From contig CAMESA010000002.1 in assembly GCA_945935945.1 (NCBI GenBank), forward strand, positions 1-55,027: a stretch of 55,027 nucleotides of DNA. The letters are read 5' to 3'. Origin of the DNA: an uncultured Mollicutes bacterium (GTDB lineage: Bacteria; Bacillota_I; Bacilli_A; RFN20; CAG-826). The notes under the pieces are model-generated. The model saw nothing but the letters and a program-made list of their open reading frames with translations, did no database searches and was not told the DNA's origin. The position numbers and the translations under genes are program-made. Shown one piece after another: positions 7,129 through 16,376 of this stretch (position 1 is the first letter of the stretch; each line of letters begins with the position of its first letter).

Positions 7129-9132
7129 ATGGCAACAAATTATAAATTTCCAGGGGTCTATGCAAACGTAATTGATCGTTCTGAAATTGTTTCTACAAAT
7201 GCCACTACTGCTTGTGCGTTTGTTGGTGAAGCTGAATTCGGACCGATTTTAAAACCTACTTTGGTTACGTCTGCTCAAGATTATACACAAAAGTTCGGTA
7301 AATTATCATCTAAGTATGGTTATGCTGGATATTCATTGGCTGTCGCTTCTGAAACAATTAACGAAAATTATTTTGTTCGTGTTGTTCCTATTGGTGACAA
7401 AGAATCTGATGCTAAATGGGCTTCTACAAGTGTGAGAGTTAGAGGTTCTAATGCTGAAAGATTAGAAGGTGGCTATCATTATAACAGAATTCATGGTGCT
7501 GAAATTTTACGTGACGTAGGTTCTCCAACAGGGTTGTTTGAGGATAGTGATTATGACAACGCAATGATTTTTGCAGCAACTGATCCTAACAATCGTAAAA
7601 TTTTTGTATCAGTAACAGACAGTACGATCAATAGTTATAGGGCATATGCATTATTATCTGAAGCCACTGTTGTTCCTGTGGAAGATGAAGAAAGTGGATC
7701 ATCACGTTCTTTGGTTACAGTTAAATTGGCTGAAAGTGCTGCAAGTGAGATTAAGGTATATGATCCAATTGTTGTTAAAAACTTTACTAACGTTGCTTTA
7801 AACGGTGTTTTCAAAGCTTATTCTGTAGAAAAAGAAGAAAGTACAGGATATACTGTCATAACCTATTATGTTGATGGTGAATACACTTCTGTAGGCGAAA
7901 ATACTGGTAGAACAAGAGTAGGTCGTTATCCTAATGATAACGAAACAACATTTAGTGTTACTGTTTATGAGAATGACTTAAACACTGTTCTTGAATTCTA
8001 TGAATATTGTACGTTGTATCCGTCAATTGATAATTATGGAAATTCAATGTATGTTGAGGATGTTATAAACGGAACATCTAATTTCATTCAAGTATTTGTC
8101 AATGATAAATTATATGACGATGCAGATGCCGAGAATGTTGGTATTCCAGAAACAGTTGAAATGCTTGAATTGGTTGGTGGTCAAAGTGGTTATTGGGTTA
8201 AAACAACTACTGATGATGGTCAAGTAATTTCTGAAAACGATAATAAATTCAAAGATTTGTGCGCTGCTTGGGATGCATTCCTGGATCGTTCACAGATTAC
8301 TGTTTCATTACTTGTAAACAGTGGTTATATAACAGCTGGAAACACAAGTTATCAAGATAAAATGATTGCCATTGCTGAACATCGCCGTGACTGCTTCTGC
8401 TTACTCGATGTTCCTATGACACAAACAGATTTCGATGATTTGAAAGATGATTTCAGACCAACAATGCAACCTTCTAATTCATACCGTGCTGCTTTATTCT
8501 CTCCATGGGTAAAGACATTTGATGCTGTTCAAGGTCGTGCGAACTTCATTATGTGTCCATCAGCTTACATCGCAAAAATTATGGGTGCTTCAGATCCTTG
8601 GCTTGCTCCTGCTGGTCTTAACCGTGGTGTATTAAGCTCAAGCACAGTATCTCCTACTGGGTTAACAGAATACTATGATGTTACAACAGGTGGTATTCTT
8701 TATACCGATAATCAGATTAACTGTATTATTAGAGAAAAAGGCACTGGTTATATTAACTGGGGTCAAAGAACATTGCAAAAGAAACCTTCTGCTTTGGATC
8801 GTATCAATGTTGCAAGAACAATTATTTATATTGAGACAGTTCTTCGTGATGCTGCTAGATTCCACTTGTTTGAAAACAACACAGCGTATGAAAGACTTCA
8901 GGTTGAAATGCAGTTTGGTACATTTCTGCAACAAATTCTTGCAGCAGATGGTATCCAACAGTATAAAGTAATTTGTGATGAATCAAACAACACTCCTGCT
9001 GTTATAAACAGTAATCAGATGGTAATAGATATATATTTATGGCCGAGTTATACTGCCGAAGTAATCCATTTGAATACTTATGTCATGGCTACTGGTGCTA
9101 CTGTTAGTATTACAACATCGAGTCAACAGTAA
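7129..9132 (+). CDS. Contractile tail sheath protein
   Basis: A 667-residue protein with the hallmarks of myovirus sheath subunits. The N-terminal arm is PGVYANVIDRSE...CAFVGEAEFGP. The C-terminal domain (residues ~500-660) includes YINWGQRTL, LDRINVARTIIYIE, LQVEMQFGTFLQQI and IDIYLWPSYTAEVIHL. Sheath subunits form the outer cylinder that contracts during DNA injection. The length is in the range of T4 gp18-type sheaths, with a middle insertion domain (residues ~90-330) as is usual. AAAGGA precedes ATG 7129, AGTTCTAA lies upstream, and a terminator at 9165 closes the unit. The tube gene is not in the window. Confidence 0.95.
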   Translation: MATNYKFPGVYANVIDRSEIVSTNATTACAFVGEAEFGPILKPTLVTSAQDYTQKFGKLSSKYGYAGYSLAVASETINENYFVRVVPIGDKESDAKWASTSVRVRGSNAERLEGGYHYNRIHGAEILRDVGSPTGLFEDSDYDNAMIFAATDPNNRKIFVSVTDSTINSYRAYALLSEATVVPVEDEESGSSRSLVTVKLAESAASEIKVYDPIVVKNFTNVALNGVFKAYSVEKEESTGYTVITYYVDGEYTSVGENTGRTRVGRYPNDNETTFSVTVYENDLNTVLEFYEYCTLYPSIDNYGNSMYVEDVINGTSNFIQVFVNDKLYDDADAENVGIPETVEMLELVGGQSGYWVKTTTDDGQVISENDNKFKDLCAAWDAFLDRSQITVSLLVNSGYITAGNTSYQDKMIAIAEHRRDCFCLLDVPMTQTDFDDLKDDFRPTMQPSNSYRAALFSPWVKTFDAVQGRANFIMCPSAYIAKIMGASDPWLAPAGLNRGVLSSSTVSPTGLTEYYDVTTGGILYTDNQINCIIREKGTGYINWGQRTLQKKPSALDRINVARTIIYIETVLRDAARFHLFENNTAYERLQVEMQFGTFLQQILAADGIQQYKVICDESNNTPAVINSNQMVIDIYLWPSYTAEVIHLNTYVMATGATVSITTSSQQ

Positions 9133-9164
9133 TATTAAAATTTGACATTTTAGAAATCCTATTT

Positions 9165-9197
9165 AGACCTCTTCTTTATTGAAGGGGTCTTTTTTTA
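9165..9197 (+). terminator. Rho-independent terminator of the sheath gene
   Basis: A 10-bp stem, AGACCTCTTC with GAAGGGGTCT (one G-U pair), loop TTTATT, followed by a T run. It is followed at once by an early-type promoter. Confidence 0.88.
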
Positions 9198-9198
9198 C

Positions 9199-9227
9199 TT
9201 TACTTTTCTGAAATCATGTTGTATAAT
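9199..9227 (+). promoter_or_regulatory. Early-type promoter TTTACT-N17-TATAAT
   Basis: TTTACT 9199-9204, 17-nt spacer, perfect TATAAT 9222-9227, 29 nt before ATG 9257. It gives the nuclease-methylase fusion gene its own sigma70-like control, separate from the late structural block. Confidence 0.8.
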
Positions 9228-9256
9228 ATTATAAATTGAATTGAAAAGGAAATGAA

Positions 9257-11557
9257 ATGATTTATACAAAAGAAGAATTCAGAGAGATTGTAAATAAATT
9301 TAACATAGATAAAGAAAACTACAATTGGATGTATCTCTTGAATGAGAATGTTAGAAATTGGGAGAGGGCAAAGAAGAAGATTGACAATTATCCATTTTAT
9401 TATGATTTCATTAGTGCGAGAGAGTTTAGGTACTGGTTGTTAAACTCTGAGAAAGAAGGGTTTGTTGAAGAGAGATTTTGCCCTATTTGTGACAAATTTA
9501 TACCAACACAAGAATTTGGTTTTCAAGGTCATTATAAAGTTGGATGTGAAGAGCATTCAAAAGAAATTCGTATGAAAAATGTAGAAAAAGGAATGATTGT
9601 TAAATACGGATTTAAAACACCAGGAAAATCAAAAGAAGTTTGGGATAAAATACGTAAGACAAATCTAGAGAAGTATGGTGTAGAATATCCACTACAAAGT
9701 AATAAAATTCACGAAAAAACAATAGACTCTGGATTAAAAAACGGTAGTTATTTTATCGGTTCTCAAAAAGGTAAAGAAACTAAAAAAGAAAGATATGGCG
9801 ATGAAAATTATAACAATGGTAAACAGATAAGTGAAACAAAACTAAATCAACCAGAAAAAATTAAAAAAGAAATACGTGAAAAAGTAAAAACTACCTTAAA
9901 AAGACGTTATGGAGATGAAAACTATAACAACTTGAACCAAATTAAAAGAACTTGTATGGAAAAATATGGTGTAGAAAATCCATTTGCTGCAGAACAATTT
10001 AAAGAAAAAATTAAAGAAAACGAATTAAAAAGTAGAATAAGAAACCATACTACACAAAGAGAATTGCTCGAGTCAACCGAACGTAAATATCCAAATGATA
10101 TGACGTATAAAGAAAATTATTTGTTTAAAACGAACGAAACTAAAGAAAAGAATGGAACTAGTGCTAGACAATTGTTTGATTCAAATGAAATTTATAACGA
10201 AGGGTTAACCTACAAAGAAAATTTTAATAAGAAATGTTACGAAACAAAAAAGCGTAATGGAACGTTCAATGTGTCGAAATCAGAAGATGAGTTATATAAA
10301 GCTCTACTTGACAATTTTGTTGATATCAAGCGTCAGTATAAATCTGATGTATACCCTTTTGCTTGTGACTTTTATATTCCACAATATGACTTGTATATTG
10401 AACACCAAGGATTTCCTAGTCACGGTAAACACCCATTTGATCCTACTAATCAAGAAGACTTAGAAATTGTTAAAAAATGGGAGAAAAAAGCAAACGAAAT
10501 TAACTGGAAGAATGAAAAGAAAGAATTGTATAGAAATTTCTTAGAAGTTTGGACTCAACAAGACCCTTTGAAACGTGAAATTGCAAAGAAGAACAAGTTG
10601 AATTTTCTAGAAATTTTTCCTGACGATTTCGATAACAACTTGGATAATATAATTGAATATGTTAAAAAATTTACTTTACAAAATAACACAGATGAGGTAA
10701 AATCTAAAATAGAGTTAATAAAAGAATGGCGTAACGAAGAAATATTCGGTATAACAAAAGGTCAATGCTTAGATCTATGTTTGACTACACCATTTCCAGG
10801 AACACTAAAATGGCCAGCAGACAATCCAATATGGGATTGTAATATTGCGAAAAGTATCTCCCCAAAAGAAGGATATAATAGAGTTGAATATCTTACAAAA
10901 GCAATTGATAACTTATATTGGATACTTAATAAGAGTATAAATGAAAATAAACATATCAATTTCATCAATTCTCAAAAGCAAAAAATGTTGGCAGGTGGAG
11001 TAGATTTGGTTCGTATAATTCTAAATCGTTTTACAGTTGCTAAAATCTGTCCTAAAGTTACATCTCTTATGCCTTCAAAATTTTTAGAGATAATAAATCA
11101 ATCAGCAATAGACATATCTTGTGGGGTATACTGTCCGATGGCAGGTTTTGGAGGTATAATAGAAGGAGCAAAGCGTTGGTTTAAACAAAGAGGATTGGAT
11201 TATTCAGATAAAATAGAAGCGTATGATATCAATCCTATATTTTGTGAATATTATGGTTGGATACAAAGAGATGTATTAGCACAAAAGATAAAGACAGATA
11301 AAATTGTATTTGTCTGTCCACCATTTGGACTAAAAACAGAACGTTGGGTTGGAACACCAGAAGATCGTAATGATGAATTTAAAACCAATTACCTTGATTT
11401 TCATGATTGGTGTAAATTGATTCGAAAATATATCGATGCACCAAATTATATATTCGTTGGTCCAGAAGAATCAGGAATTAGGAAAAATAAAAACATTAAA
11501 AGTGGATTATTCACAAAGCAATTTGGAATTCGTTGGTATCCAGAATATAGCAACTAG
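9257..11557 (+). CDS. Nuclease-methyltransferase fusion (homing-type or type IIG-like)
   Basis: A 766-residue protein with three parts. Residues ~50-330 hold a CPIC...C zinc-like pair and repeats of the form KYGVEYPLQSNKIHEK / RYGDENYNN, which I know from phage homing-type endonucleases as DNA-contact repeats. Residues ~345-470 resemble a Vsr/PD-(D/E)xK nuclease (FACDFYIPQYDLYIEHQGF). Residues ~600-766 resemble an adenine methyltransferase: AGFGG near 632 (SAM loop), YDINP, and CPPFG near 687 in place of the usual (D/N)PP(Y/F). The Cys before PPF is unusual and may lower or alter activity. It has its own early promoter, and its TAG stop interlocks with the stop of the opposing spanin gene. 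It may be a selfish homing gene or a one-piece restriction-modification enzyme. Confidence 0.65.
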   Translation: MIYTKEEFREIVNKFNIDKENYNWMYLLNENVRNWERAKKKIDNYPFYYDFISAREFRYWLLNSEKEGFVEERFCPICDKFIPTQEFGFQGHYKVGCEEHSKEIRMKNVEKGMIVKYGFKTPGKSKEVWDKIRKTNLEKYGVEYPLQSNKIHEKTIDSGLKNGSYFIGSQKGKETKKERYGDENYNNGKQISETKLNQPEKIKKEIREKVKTTLKRRYGDENYNNLNQIKRTCMEKYGVENPFAAEQFKEKIKENELKSRIRNHTTQRELLESTERKYPNDMTYKENYLFKTNETKEKNGTSARQLFDSNEIYNEGLTYKENFNKKCYETKKRNGTFNVSKSEDELYKALLDNFVDIKRQYKSDVYPFACDFYIPQYDLYIEHQGFPSHGKHPFDPTNQEDLEIVKKWEKKANEINWKNEKKELYRNFLEVWTQQDPLKREIAKKNKLNFLEIFPDDFDNNLDNIIEYVKKFTLQNNTDEVKSKIELIKEWRNEEIFGITKGQCLDLCLTTPFPGTLKWPADNPIWDCNIAKSISPKEGYNRVEYLTKAIDNLYWILNKSINENKHINFINSQKQKMLAGGVDLVRIILNRFTVAKICPKVTSLMPSKFLEIINQSAIDISCGVYCPMAGFGGIIEGAKRWFKQRGLDYSDKIEAYDINPIFCEYYGWIQRDVLAQKIKTDKIVFVCPPFGLKTERWVGTPEDRNDEFKTNYLDFHDWCKLIRKYIDAPNYIFVGPEESGIRKNKNIKSGLFTKQFGIRWYPEYSN

Positions 11558-11796
11558 TGTTCTTTAGCGATTAAAGCGTTTGTGATAGCGTTTTGGGCCT
11601 TCTCAGCCTTATCTTGAGCTTGGTAGCAAAGAATTATTTCTGAGAATGTTTTGTCACCTATTAAACATTTATAATCATAGTTTGTTTGGATATATCTATT
11701 TGTTTGTACAATAGTAGGCTCGTTTGTTGTACAACCCATTAAAGCAAGGAGTATTATAATTATCCAAAAAAGGTATATATTAAAGTTTTTACTCAT
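11554..11796 (-). CDS. Outer-membrane spanin-like lipoprotein (o-spanin)
   Basis: An 80-residue protein with a hydrophobic N-terminal signal and lipobox L-M-G-C22, predicted to be cleaved before Cys22 and lipidated. The remaining ~58 residues would be periplasmic. It overlaps the end of the coiled-coil membrane protein gene upstream by 4 nt (ATGA). Together with that gene and the holin it forms a lysis cassette: o-spanin and i-spanin fuse inner and outer membranes at the last step of lysis. Classical Rz1 is proline-rich and this one is not, so the assignment rests on the lipobox and gene order. Confidence 0.7.
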   Translation of the reverse strand: MSKNFNIYLFWIIIILLALMGCTTNEPTIVQTNRYIQTNYDYKCLIGDKTFSEIILCYQAQDKAEKAQNAITNALIAKEH

Positions 11797-12107
11797 TTGT
11801 TATACGCCTTTTTGAAATAAGTTAAAAGTTCTTTTGATGGTTTAGCATCCCCACATTGATCTGCTGGAACATTCTCTAAAGATTCTGTATATTTTTGTTC
11901 AAGTTCTTTTATTTTATTGTCTTTTTGTGTGATGTATTCGATGAGATTGTTGTTATCAGATTTAAGACTTTTAATTGTCTCTTGAGCATTACATAATTGA
12001 TCTCTTGTTGTGGTTAACGAATTAGCTGTATATCTCCATAGAAAAAACACTGACACAAAAGCAACAACAAGAATTAATATAAATGTTGTTGTAATTTTGT
12101 TACTCAT
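11793..12107 (-). CDS. Inner-membrane spanin-like protein (i-spanin)
   Basis: A 104-residue protein with one N-terminal membrane segment (residues ~6-24) and a long helical, coiled-coil periplasmic part (ETIKSLKSDNNNLIEYI...KIKELEQKY). This is the architecture of Rz-type i-spanins. It lies between the holin-like gene and the lipoprotein gene. The o-spanin gene follows with a 4-nt overlap rather than nested inside, as in many phages other than lambda. Confidence 0.7.
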   Translation of the reverse strand: MSNKITTTFILILVVAFVSVFFLWRYTANSLTTTRDQLCNAQETIKSLKSDNNNLIEYITQKDNKIKELEQKYTESLENVPADQCGDAKPSKELLTYFKKAYNK

Positions 12108-12132
12108 TTACTACCCTCTCCTTCCTAAAATT

Positions 12133-12444
12133 CTATTCATCAGATTTCTTATCAAGAATTTTCTTTACAATGATTTTTGACAATTGTGTTGAAATAAATT
12201 GTTCAACCCAATCATATATAGGTCTACTCCATAACACAATCATTCCTGTGAAACCTGCTCTTGTTGCGCCGTCTCCAATCCACTGACTCAATAATAAATA
12301 ACAAGAATAGCCCATAACGAAACCGAGTATACTATCAATGCAGAAATTTTTTAGTTTGTAGCTAGTGTACTTTTTCATACGGACCAACGAAGACACGATT
12401 GCCATTCCTATCAAGAATATTATTATCTTCAAATCGTTTATCAT
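12133..12444 (-). CDS. Holin-like membrane protein
   Basis: A 103-residue protein with two or three hydrophobic segments (residues ~5-20, ~38-57 and a weaker one ~65-80) and a charged C-terminus (KKILDKKSDE). Size, topology and position at the head of the spanin pair fit a class I/II or LydA-like holin, which permeabilises the inner membrane at lysis. I do not see an endolysin gene next to it. A late-like signal lies ~119 nt upstream. Confidence 0.6.
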   Translation of the reverse strand: MINDLKIIIFLIGMAIVSSLVRMKKYTSYKLKNFCIDSILGFVMGYSCYLLLSQWIGDGATRAGFTGMIVLWSRPIYDWVEQFISTQLSKIIVKKILDKKSDE

Positions 12445-12563
12445 AAGCTCATATCCTTAAAGTATAAATCTATTATCAAAAAGAATCTCCATCTGTAAGT
12501 TTATCTATCCACATCAGATGAGAATTTATAAACACCAAACATACTATTCATAATGTATATGAA

Positions 12564-12571
12564 TAAGAACT
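12564..12571 (-). promoter_or_regulatory. AGTTCTTA variant of the late signal
   Basis: On the minus strand the site reads AGTTCTTA, one base from AGTTCTAA, 119 nt upstream of the holin-like gene. It probably drives the lysis cassette. Confidence 0.35.
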
Positions 12572-12611
12572 TAAAAAATAACAAAATATTATGGTTACAT
12601 TATTTATAAAT

Positions 12612-12645
12612 GAAAAATCCCCTCGTAGTTGTATTAAAGGGGATT
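12612..12645 (-). terminator. Rho-independent terminator of the fibre operon
   Basis: On the minus strand, perfect stem AATCCCCT/AGGGGATT with a 14-nt loop, then TTTTC. It lies just after the stop of the beta-helix fibre at 12652. Confidence 0.85.
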
Positions 12646-12651
12646 ATTTTA

Positions 12652-15027
12652 TTAGATTATATCTGTCAATTTGAAATCAGGATCTACATATACATATCCG
12701 TTTACAGAATACCAGTTAAACCAAATCTTTACATCAATTGGTTCATCAAGAGTAAACACTTCGATAGGAATTTCACATTTATATGTACGTAGGTTAGTAT
12801 CACCAGACCAAGTTGAATTATCAGATTGCCACCCTATTGCTTCTGAGGTATATTCGTGTTGCTTAAAGTTTGTTTTTTCAACGTTGTAATAGTCTGTATA
12901 TTTTTCAGGACAGTTTACGTGAATGCCTATACGTCCAGTATATCCAATTTCTGAAGCATCCATATTTTTAATTGCTATATATGCTGTTAAGATTTTCTTT
13001 CCAGTTGAGGTTGGAACAATTTGAATACCAGAATATGGATCTTGACCTACTACTAAAGGATAAGAATAATCATCAACGTGAGCCGAATTATTATTAAATC
13101 TTAAAGAACCTTGTGAATTTGAACCAGTTCTTACAGTATTCCAAGATTTTGCAAAACAAGTACTATTTCTTTGGAAGAATTGTCCTGTTTTAATATAATT
13201 TGGACAAGTTAATGAATTAAACATATTTGCCCAATAAATTGTTGTGTTTGGAATTTCATTGGCAATTATACAGTTTGATTTATTCACATAAACCGAGCTT
13301 TGACTTTCTGGACTCCAACTTATTTGTGATGATCCACTATATCCAGGATAATTTAAGTTAGCTTCAAAATCATCACACTTATAATAACTAGAACCCTCAA
13401 CTACAACAGCATTTTGAGTAGAGATATTATTATAATGCCTCTTTATATCTAAAGTAGAACTTGCTAACCAAACATAACCACAAATATAAGGAGATTTAAC
13501 ACCATAACTACGGCAGGATAGAACACAATTTCCTGTGGCAGGGGCATCAATTACTACATTATCCATAATTCCAAGTTTAGACGGGTTTAATTGATAAATA
13601 TAGCTAGTCCATTGACTATTATAGCCGTTTCCTGAATAATTATTTGAACTTGACGATCCAAAACTATAAGTATATCTTTGTAACCATACAATATCTCCAC
13701 CCATATCAAGGGTTCCAGTTGGATCCATTTTAATATAAATATTTTTGCTTGAAGTTCTTGGATTTCCTGCAGCGTTAAAGCATGAATCTACTTTTAAAAT
13801 TCTAGCACAATTAATTCCTGTATTTGTGAAATCAGCATAAATATTTGAAGTCTCTGTAGCTACGTCTCCGATAGCGTTAATCATAGCGTTACTTCCTACA
13901 ATACCACCCCAAGCTGTCATTTTTTCGCCACTCATTACCTTATGATTTACTTTAACATTATCAACTCTTGTATTATAGGATACTGCTAAAAGACTCTGAC
14001 GATAAATACAGGCACCAGTTTTAGTATAAATTCTATTTATTTCTAAGTCTTTTACTAAAATATTACTCATATGTGGTGCGTAGTCACCGTCAAAATAATC
14101 ATTAGAACTTGTAGTAGCATAGTTCTTGTTATTACCAATACAAATTCCACACATCCAGTTATTTAATTCTTCTTTCCAATTTCCAACATTATTACTTCTA
14201 AATAAAACATTATATTGATTTTTTGTGAAAATACACTTATTAAATTCTCCGATCCAAATGCATTTACCCATTCCCATATAGTAATATTCACGATAGCTAA
14301 CACTGTTAGTTCCACAACTAACGTGGTTAATGATGCAGTTATCAAAAGTTATAGAATTTGCACGTCTTACACAAACATATGATTGCGCTTTATATTGTGG
14401 ATATTTTGAAGTATCTGTTGGGATATCTGTATTAGAAGATATATAATCATTATTTTCAAGATTATATTGAGTATATCCAAACTTACAGTTATTAAAAGTA
14501 ATGTCTGCAAATCTTGTGCCATAATCAAATCCAAATATCCAACCAAATCTATAAGCATAATTATTTTGTGCACCACCATTACCATCTCTATAAAAATAGC
14601 AATTTGCAGCATAAAAATTTTTAATAGAATTGGTCTTAAATAACGTTTTGTTATTATTATTGTTAAAAGGATAGTTTCCGCAGTCATAATAATCTGTCAT
14701 ATTACAACGAATTCTGGCATATTTACCTGTATCATTACCCCAAAGAGTTTTAACATCAGCTTCCATAAGATTATACAATGGGTCATCAGATTTCGGCATA
14801 CCTAAAAACATAATATAATATAATGAATCATACCAGGATTGTGGTAAATCTACATAGGTTACTTCATTATCTTCTTGACGTCTTATGATATAACACGTTT
14901 TATCTGTAAGAGTAGTTGGAATATTTGATAAAGCTGTACTAGGTGTAGAACCATCACCAGGCTCAGCAATGTTAGCATCGATGTATAAAATGTTATATTC
15001 GTTACCGTTATATTGTAAAGTAGACAT
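12652..15027 (-). CDS. Tail spike / fibre with parallel beta-helix
   Basis: A 791-residue protein. Near the N-terminus it has YIDANIAEPGDGSTPSTAL, the GDGS..SAL entry motif typical of proteins that fold as right-handed parallel beta-helices (pectate-lyase-like spikes). Residues ~120-480 repeat short NITFNNCKF-like rungs (FDNCIINH, FNKCIFTK) expected in such a helix. The C-terminal ~120 residues look like a beta-sandwich. No catalytic site can be assigned, so it may bind or degrade a surface glycan. It is the last gene of a long minus-strand fibre operon, with GGAGAAAA before its ATG and a terminator after it. Confidence 0.75.
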   Translation of the reverse strand: MSTLQYNGNEYNILYIDANIAEPGDGSTPSTALSNIPTTLTDKTCYIIRRQEDNEVTYVDLPQSWYDSLYYIMFLGMPKSDDPLYNLMEADVKTLWGNDTGKYARIRCNMTDYYDCGNYPFNNNNNKTLFKTNSIKNFYAANCYFYRDGNGGAQNNYAYRFGWIFGFDYGTRFADITFNNCKFGYTQYNLENNDYISSNTDIPTDTSKYPQYKAQSYVCVRRANSITFDNCIINHVSCGTNSVSYREYYYMGMGKCIWIGEFNKCIFTKNQYNVLFRSNNVGNWKEELNNWMCGICIGNNKNYATTSSNDYFDGDYAPHMSNILVKDLEINRIYTKTGACIYRQSLLAVSYNTRVDNVKVNHKVMSGEKMTAWGGIVGSNAMINAIGDVATETSNIYADFTNTGINCARILKVDSCFNAAGNPRTSSKNIYIKMDPTGTLDMGGDIVWLQRYTYSFGSSSSNNYSGNGYNSQWTSYIYQLNPSKLGIMDNVVIDAPATGNCVLSCRSYGVKSPYICGYVWLASSTLDIKRHYNNISTQNAVVVEGSSYYKCDDFEANLNYPGYSGSSQISWSPESQSSVYVNKSNCIIANEIPNTTIYWANMFNSLTCPNYIKTGQFFQRNSTCFAKSWNTVRTGSNSQGSLRFNNNSAHVDDYSYPLVVGQDPYSGIQIVPTSTGKKILTAYIAIKNMDASEIGYTGRIGIHVNCPEKYTDYYNVEKTNFKQHEYTSEAIGWQSDNSTWSGDTNLRTYKCEIPIEVFTLDEPIDVKIWFNWYSVNGYVYVDPDFKLTDII

Positions 15028-15048
15028 TTAAATTTTCTCCAATCGTTC

Positions 15049-16365
15049 TTATTGTACATTAGGTGTACGCTGAGTAGGTTTTTTCAAAAGTCCAGTTAGA
15101 TTCACATTATATAAACTGAATGTTTTTGTATTACCCTGATTATATAAATAGAACTTAATCAAAACGGTTCCGCAAGAAGCTCCTAAATTAAAGGCTGTTA
15201 AATCTATATCAGCGTGTGTGTGATCAGGGTCTCTATTGTTTCTAGCAATTGTATCTAGTGTACAAATATCTACTTCTTCATCAAAATTATCGAATAAAAT
15301 GGACATTAATGCTGATCCTCCATCTGTACCATTTTTACGAATATCAAAAGACAAAGTTTGTGGTTTAAACATACCTGATTCTACGTTAAATAAGAATGCA
15401 ACATAACTATCGGCACTAGGAGATCTTTCGTTGTTAGAAGTATGGCTTATATTTATTCCATCTACTGACATATTAGCTCCACACGTTACACCAGTTGTAG
15501 ATACTATTGTTTCTGGATAAGCTTCTTTTTGTTGAGGTGTTATTAGATTATCTGTCCAAATAAATGATTCTAATTCACCATCATCGTCATCAAAATCATA
15601 ATGAGCTGGTGGAACATAACTATTTATATCTTTTAAAATAACCCCACAGTTTGTTCCTAATTCGTCATAACCAGCAGTAACAAAAGAATTGTATGTTGTA
15701 GAATTAAAAGGTATATAAACTTTTTTCGTATTTGTTGTATCTGAGAAACAATCTGTAGCATCAGTAATATTCTCAGATTCTATGAATATTTTTCCTTTTA
15801 ATCCAGTACATCTACAAAAAGTATGATTCATGTTTGTGATTTGAGAAGGAATAGTTATATTACAATTTACAACCCTATAACATTGATCAAAAGCATATCT
15901 TAAATCTGTAACTCCATTTGGTATATTTGGAAAACTTGTGATTTTTTGACATCCTTGACAAACATTCTTCATATTCGTAACAGTTTGTGGAATAATTGGG
16001 GTTTCTAGTAACTCATAATTATATGCAAAACAACGTTCTATGGTAGTTAAAGATGTACAGTTAGAAAGATCTGGTGCAGAAGTCATTCCACGGCAATCAT
16101 AAAATGTATAAGTCATGTTTGTAACTGAATTTGGTATAACTGGTGGAACAATTATTTTCTGACAATTTCTAAAAGTGCCCTTCATTTTAGTTAATGCATT
16201 AGGTAAATTTATAACACTTACTAATTCTGAACAATCCTTAAATGCATCTTCTGCATCATTGTTTGTAAAATTTAAGTTATTACAATCAATGTTAACAACA
16301 GTTTGATTTCCACGAAAATAAGTATTTGCTACTTTAATACTTTGTAAATTGTAAAATCTTGTCAT
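15049..16365 (-). CDS. Fibre protein with BspA-like leucine-rich repeats
   Basis: A 438-residue protein. Residues ~25-240 are about eight repeats of the kind AFKDCSELVSV..LPNALTKMKGTFRNC, the BspA-like (LRR_5) leucine-rich family found in surface adhesins and some phage fibres. The array ends with TTNTKKVYIPFNSTTYNSF, a closure also seen in the gene at 25882-28485. The C-terminal ~160 residues form a separate domain of beta type. It is likely a receptor-binding fibre. AAAGGAT precedes its ATG and the next gene is 21 nt away. Confidence 0.75.
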   Translation of the reverse strand: MTRFYNLQSIKVANTYFRGNQTVVNIDCNNLNFTNNDAEDAFKDCSELVSVINLPNALTKMKGTFRNCQKIIVPPVIPNSVTNMTYTFYDCRGMTSAPDLSNCTSLTTIERCFAYNYELLETPIIPQTVTNMKNVCQGCQKITSFPNIPNGVTDLRYAFDQCYRVVNCNITIPSQITNMNHTFCRCTGLKGKIFIESENITDATDCFSDTTNTKKVYIPFNSTTYNSFVTAGYDELGTNCGVILKDINSYVPPAHYDFDDDDGELESFIWTDNLITPQQKEAYPETIVSTTGVTCGANMSVDGINISHTSNNERSPSADSYVAFLFNVESGMFKPQTLSFDIRKNGTDGGSALMSILFDNFDEEVDICTLDTIARNNRDPDHTHADIDLTAFNLGASCGTVLIKFYLYNQGNTKTFSLYNVNLTGLLKKPTQRTPNVQ

Positions 16366-16376
16366 TTATTCATCCT

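Noticed and set aside
8662..8971. Overlapping 98-codon frames on both strands inside the tail sheath gene
   Set aside because: The sheath frame is strongly conserved here; the other frames lack ribosome sites and sensible protein composition, so they are shadows.
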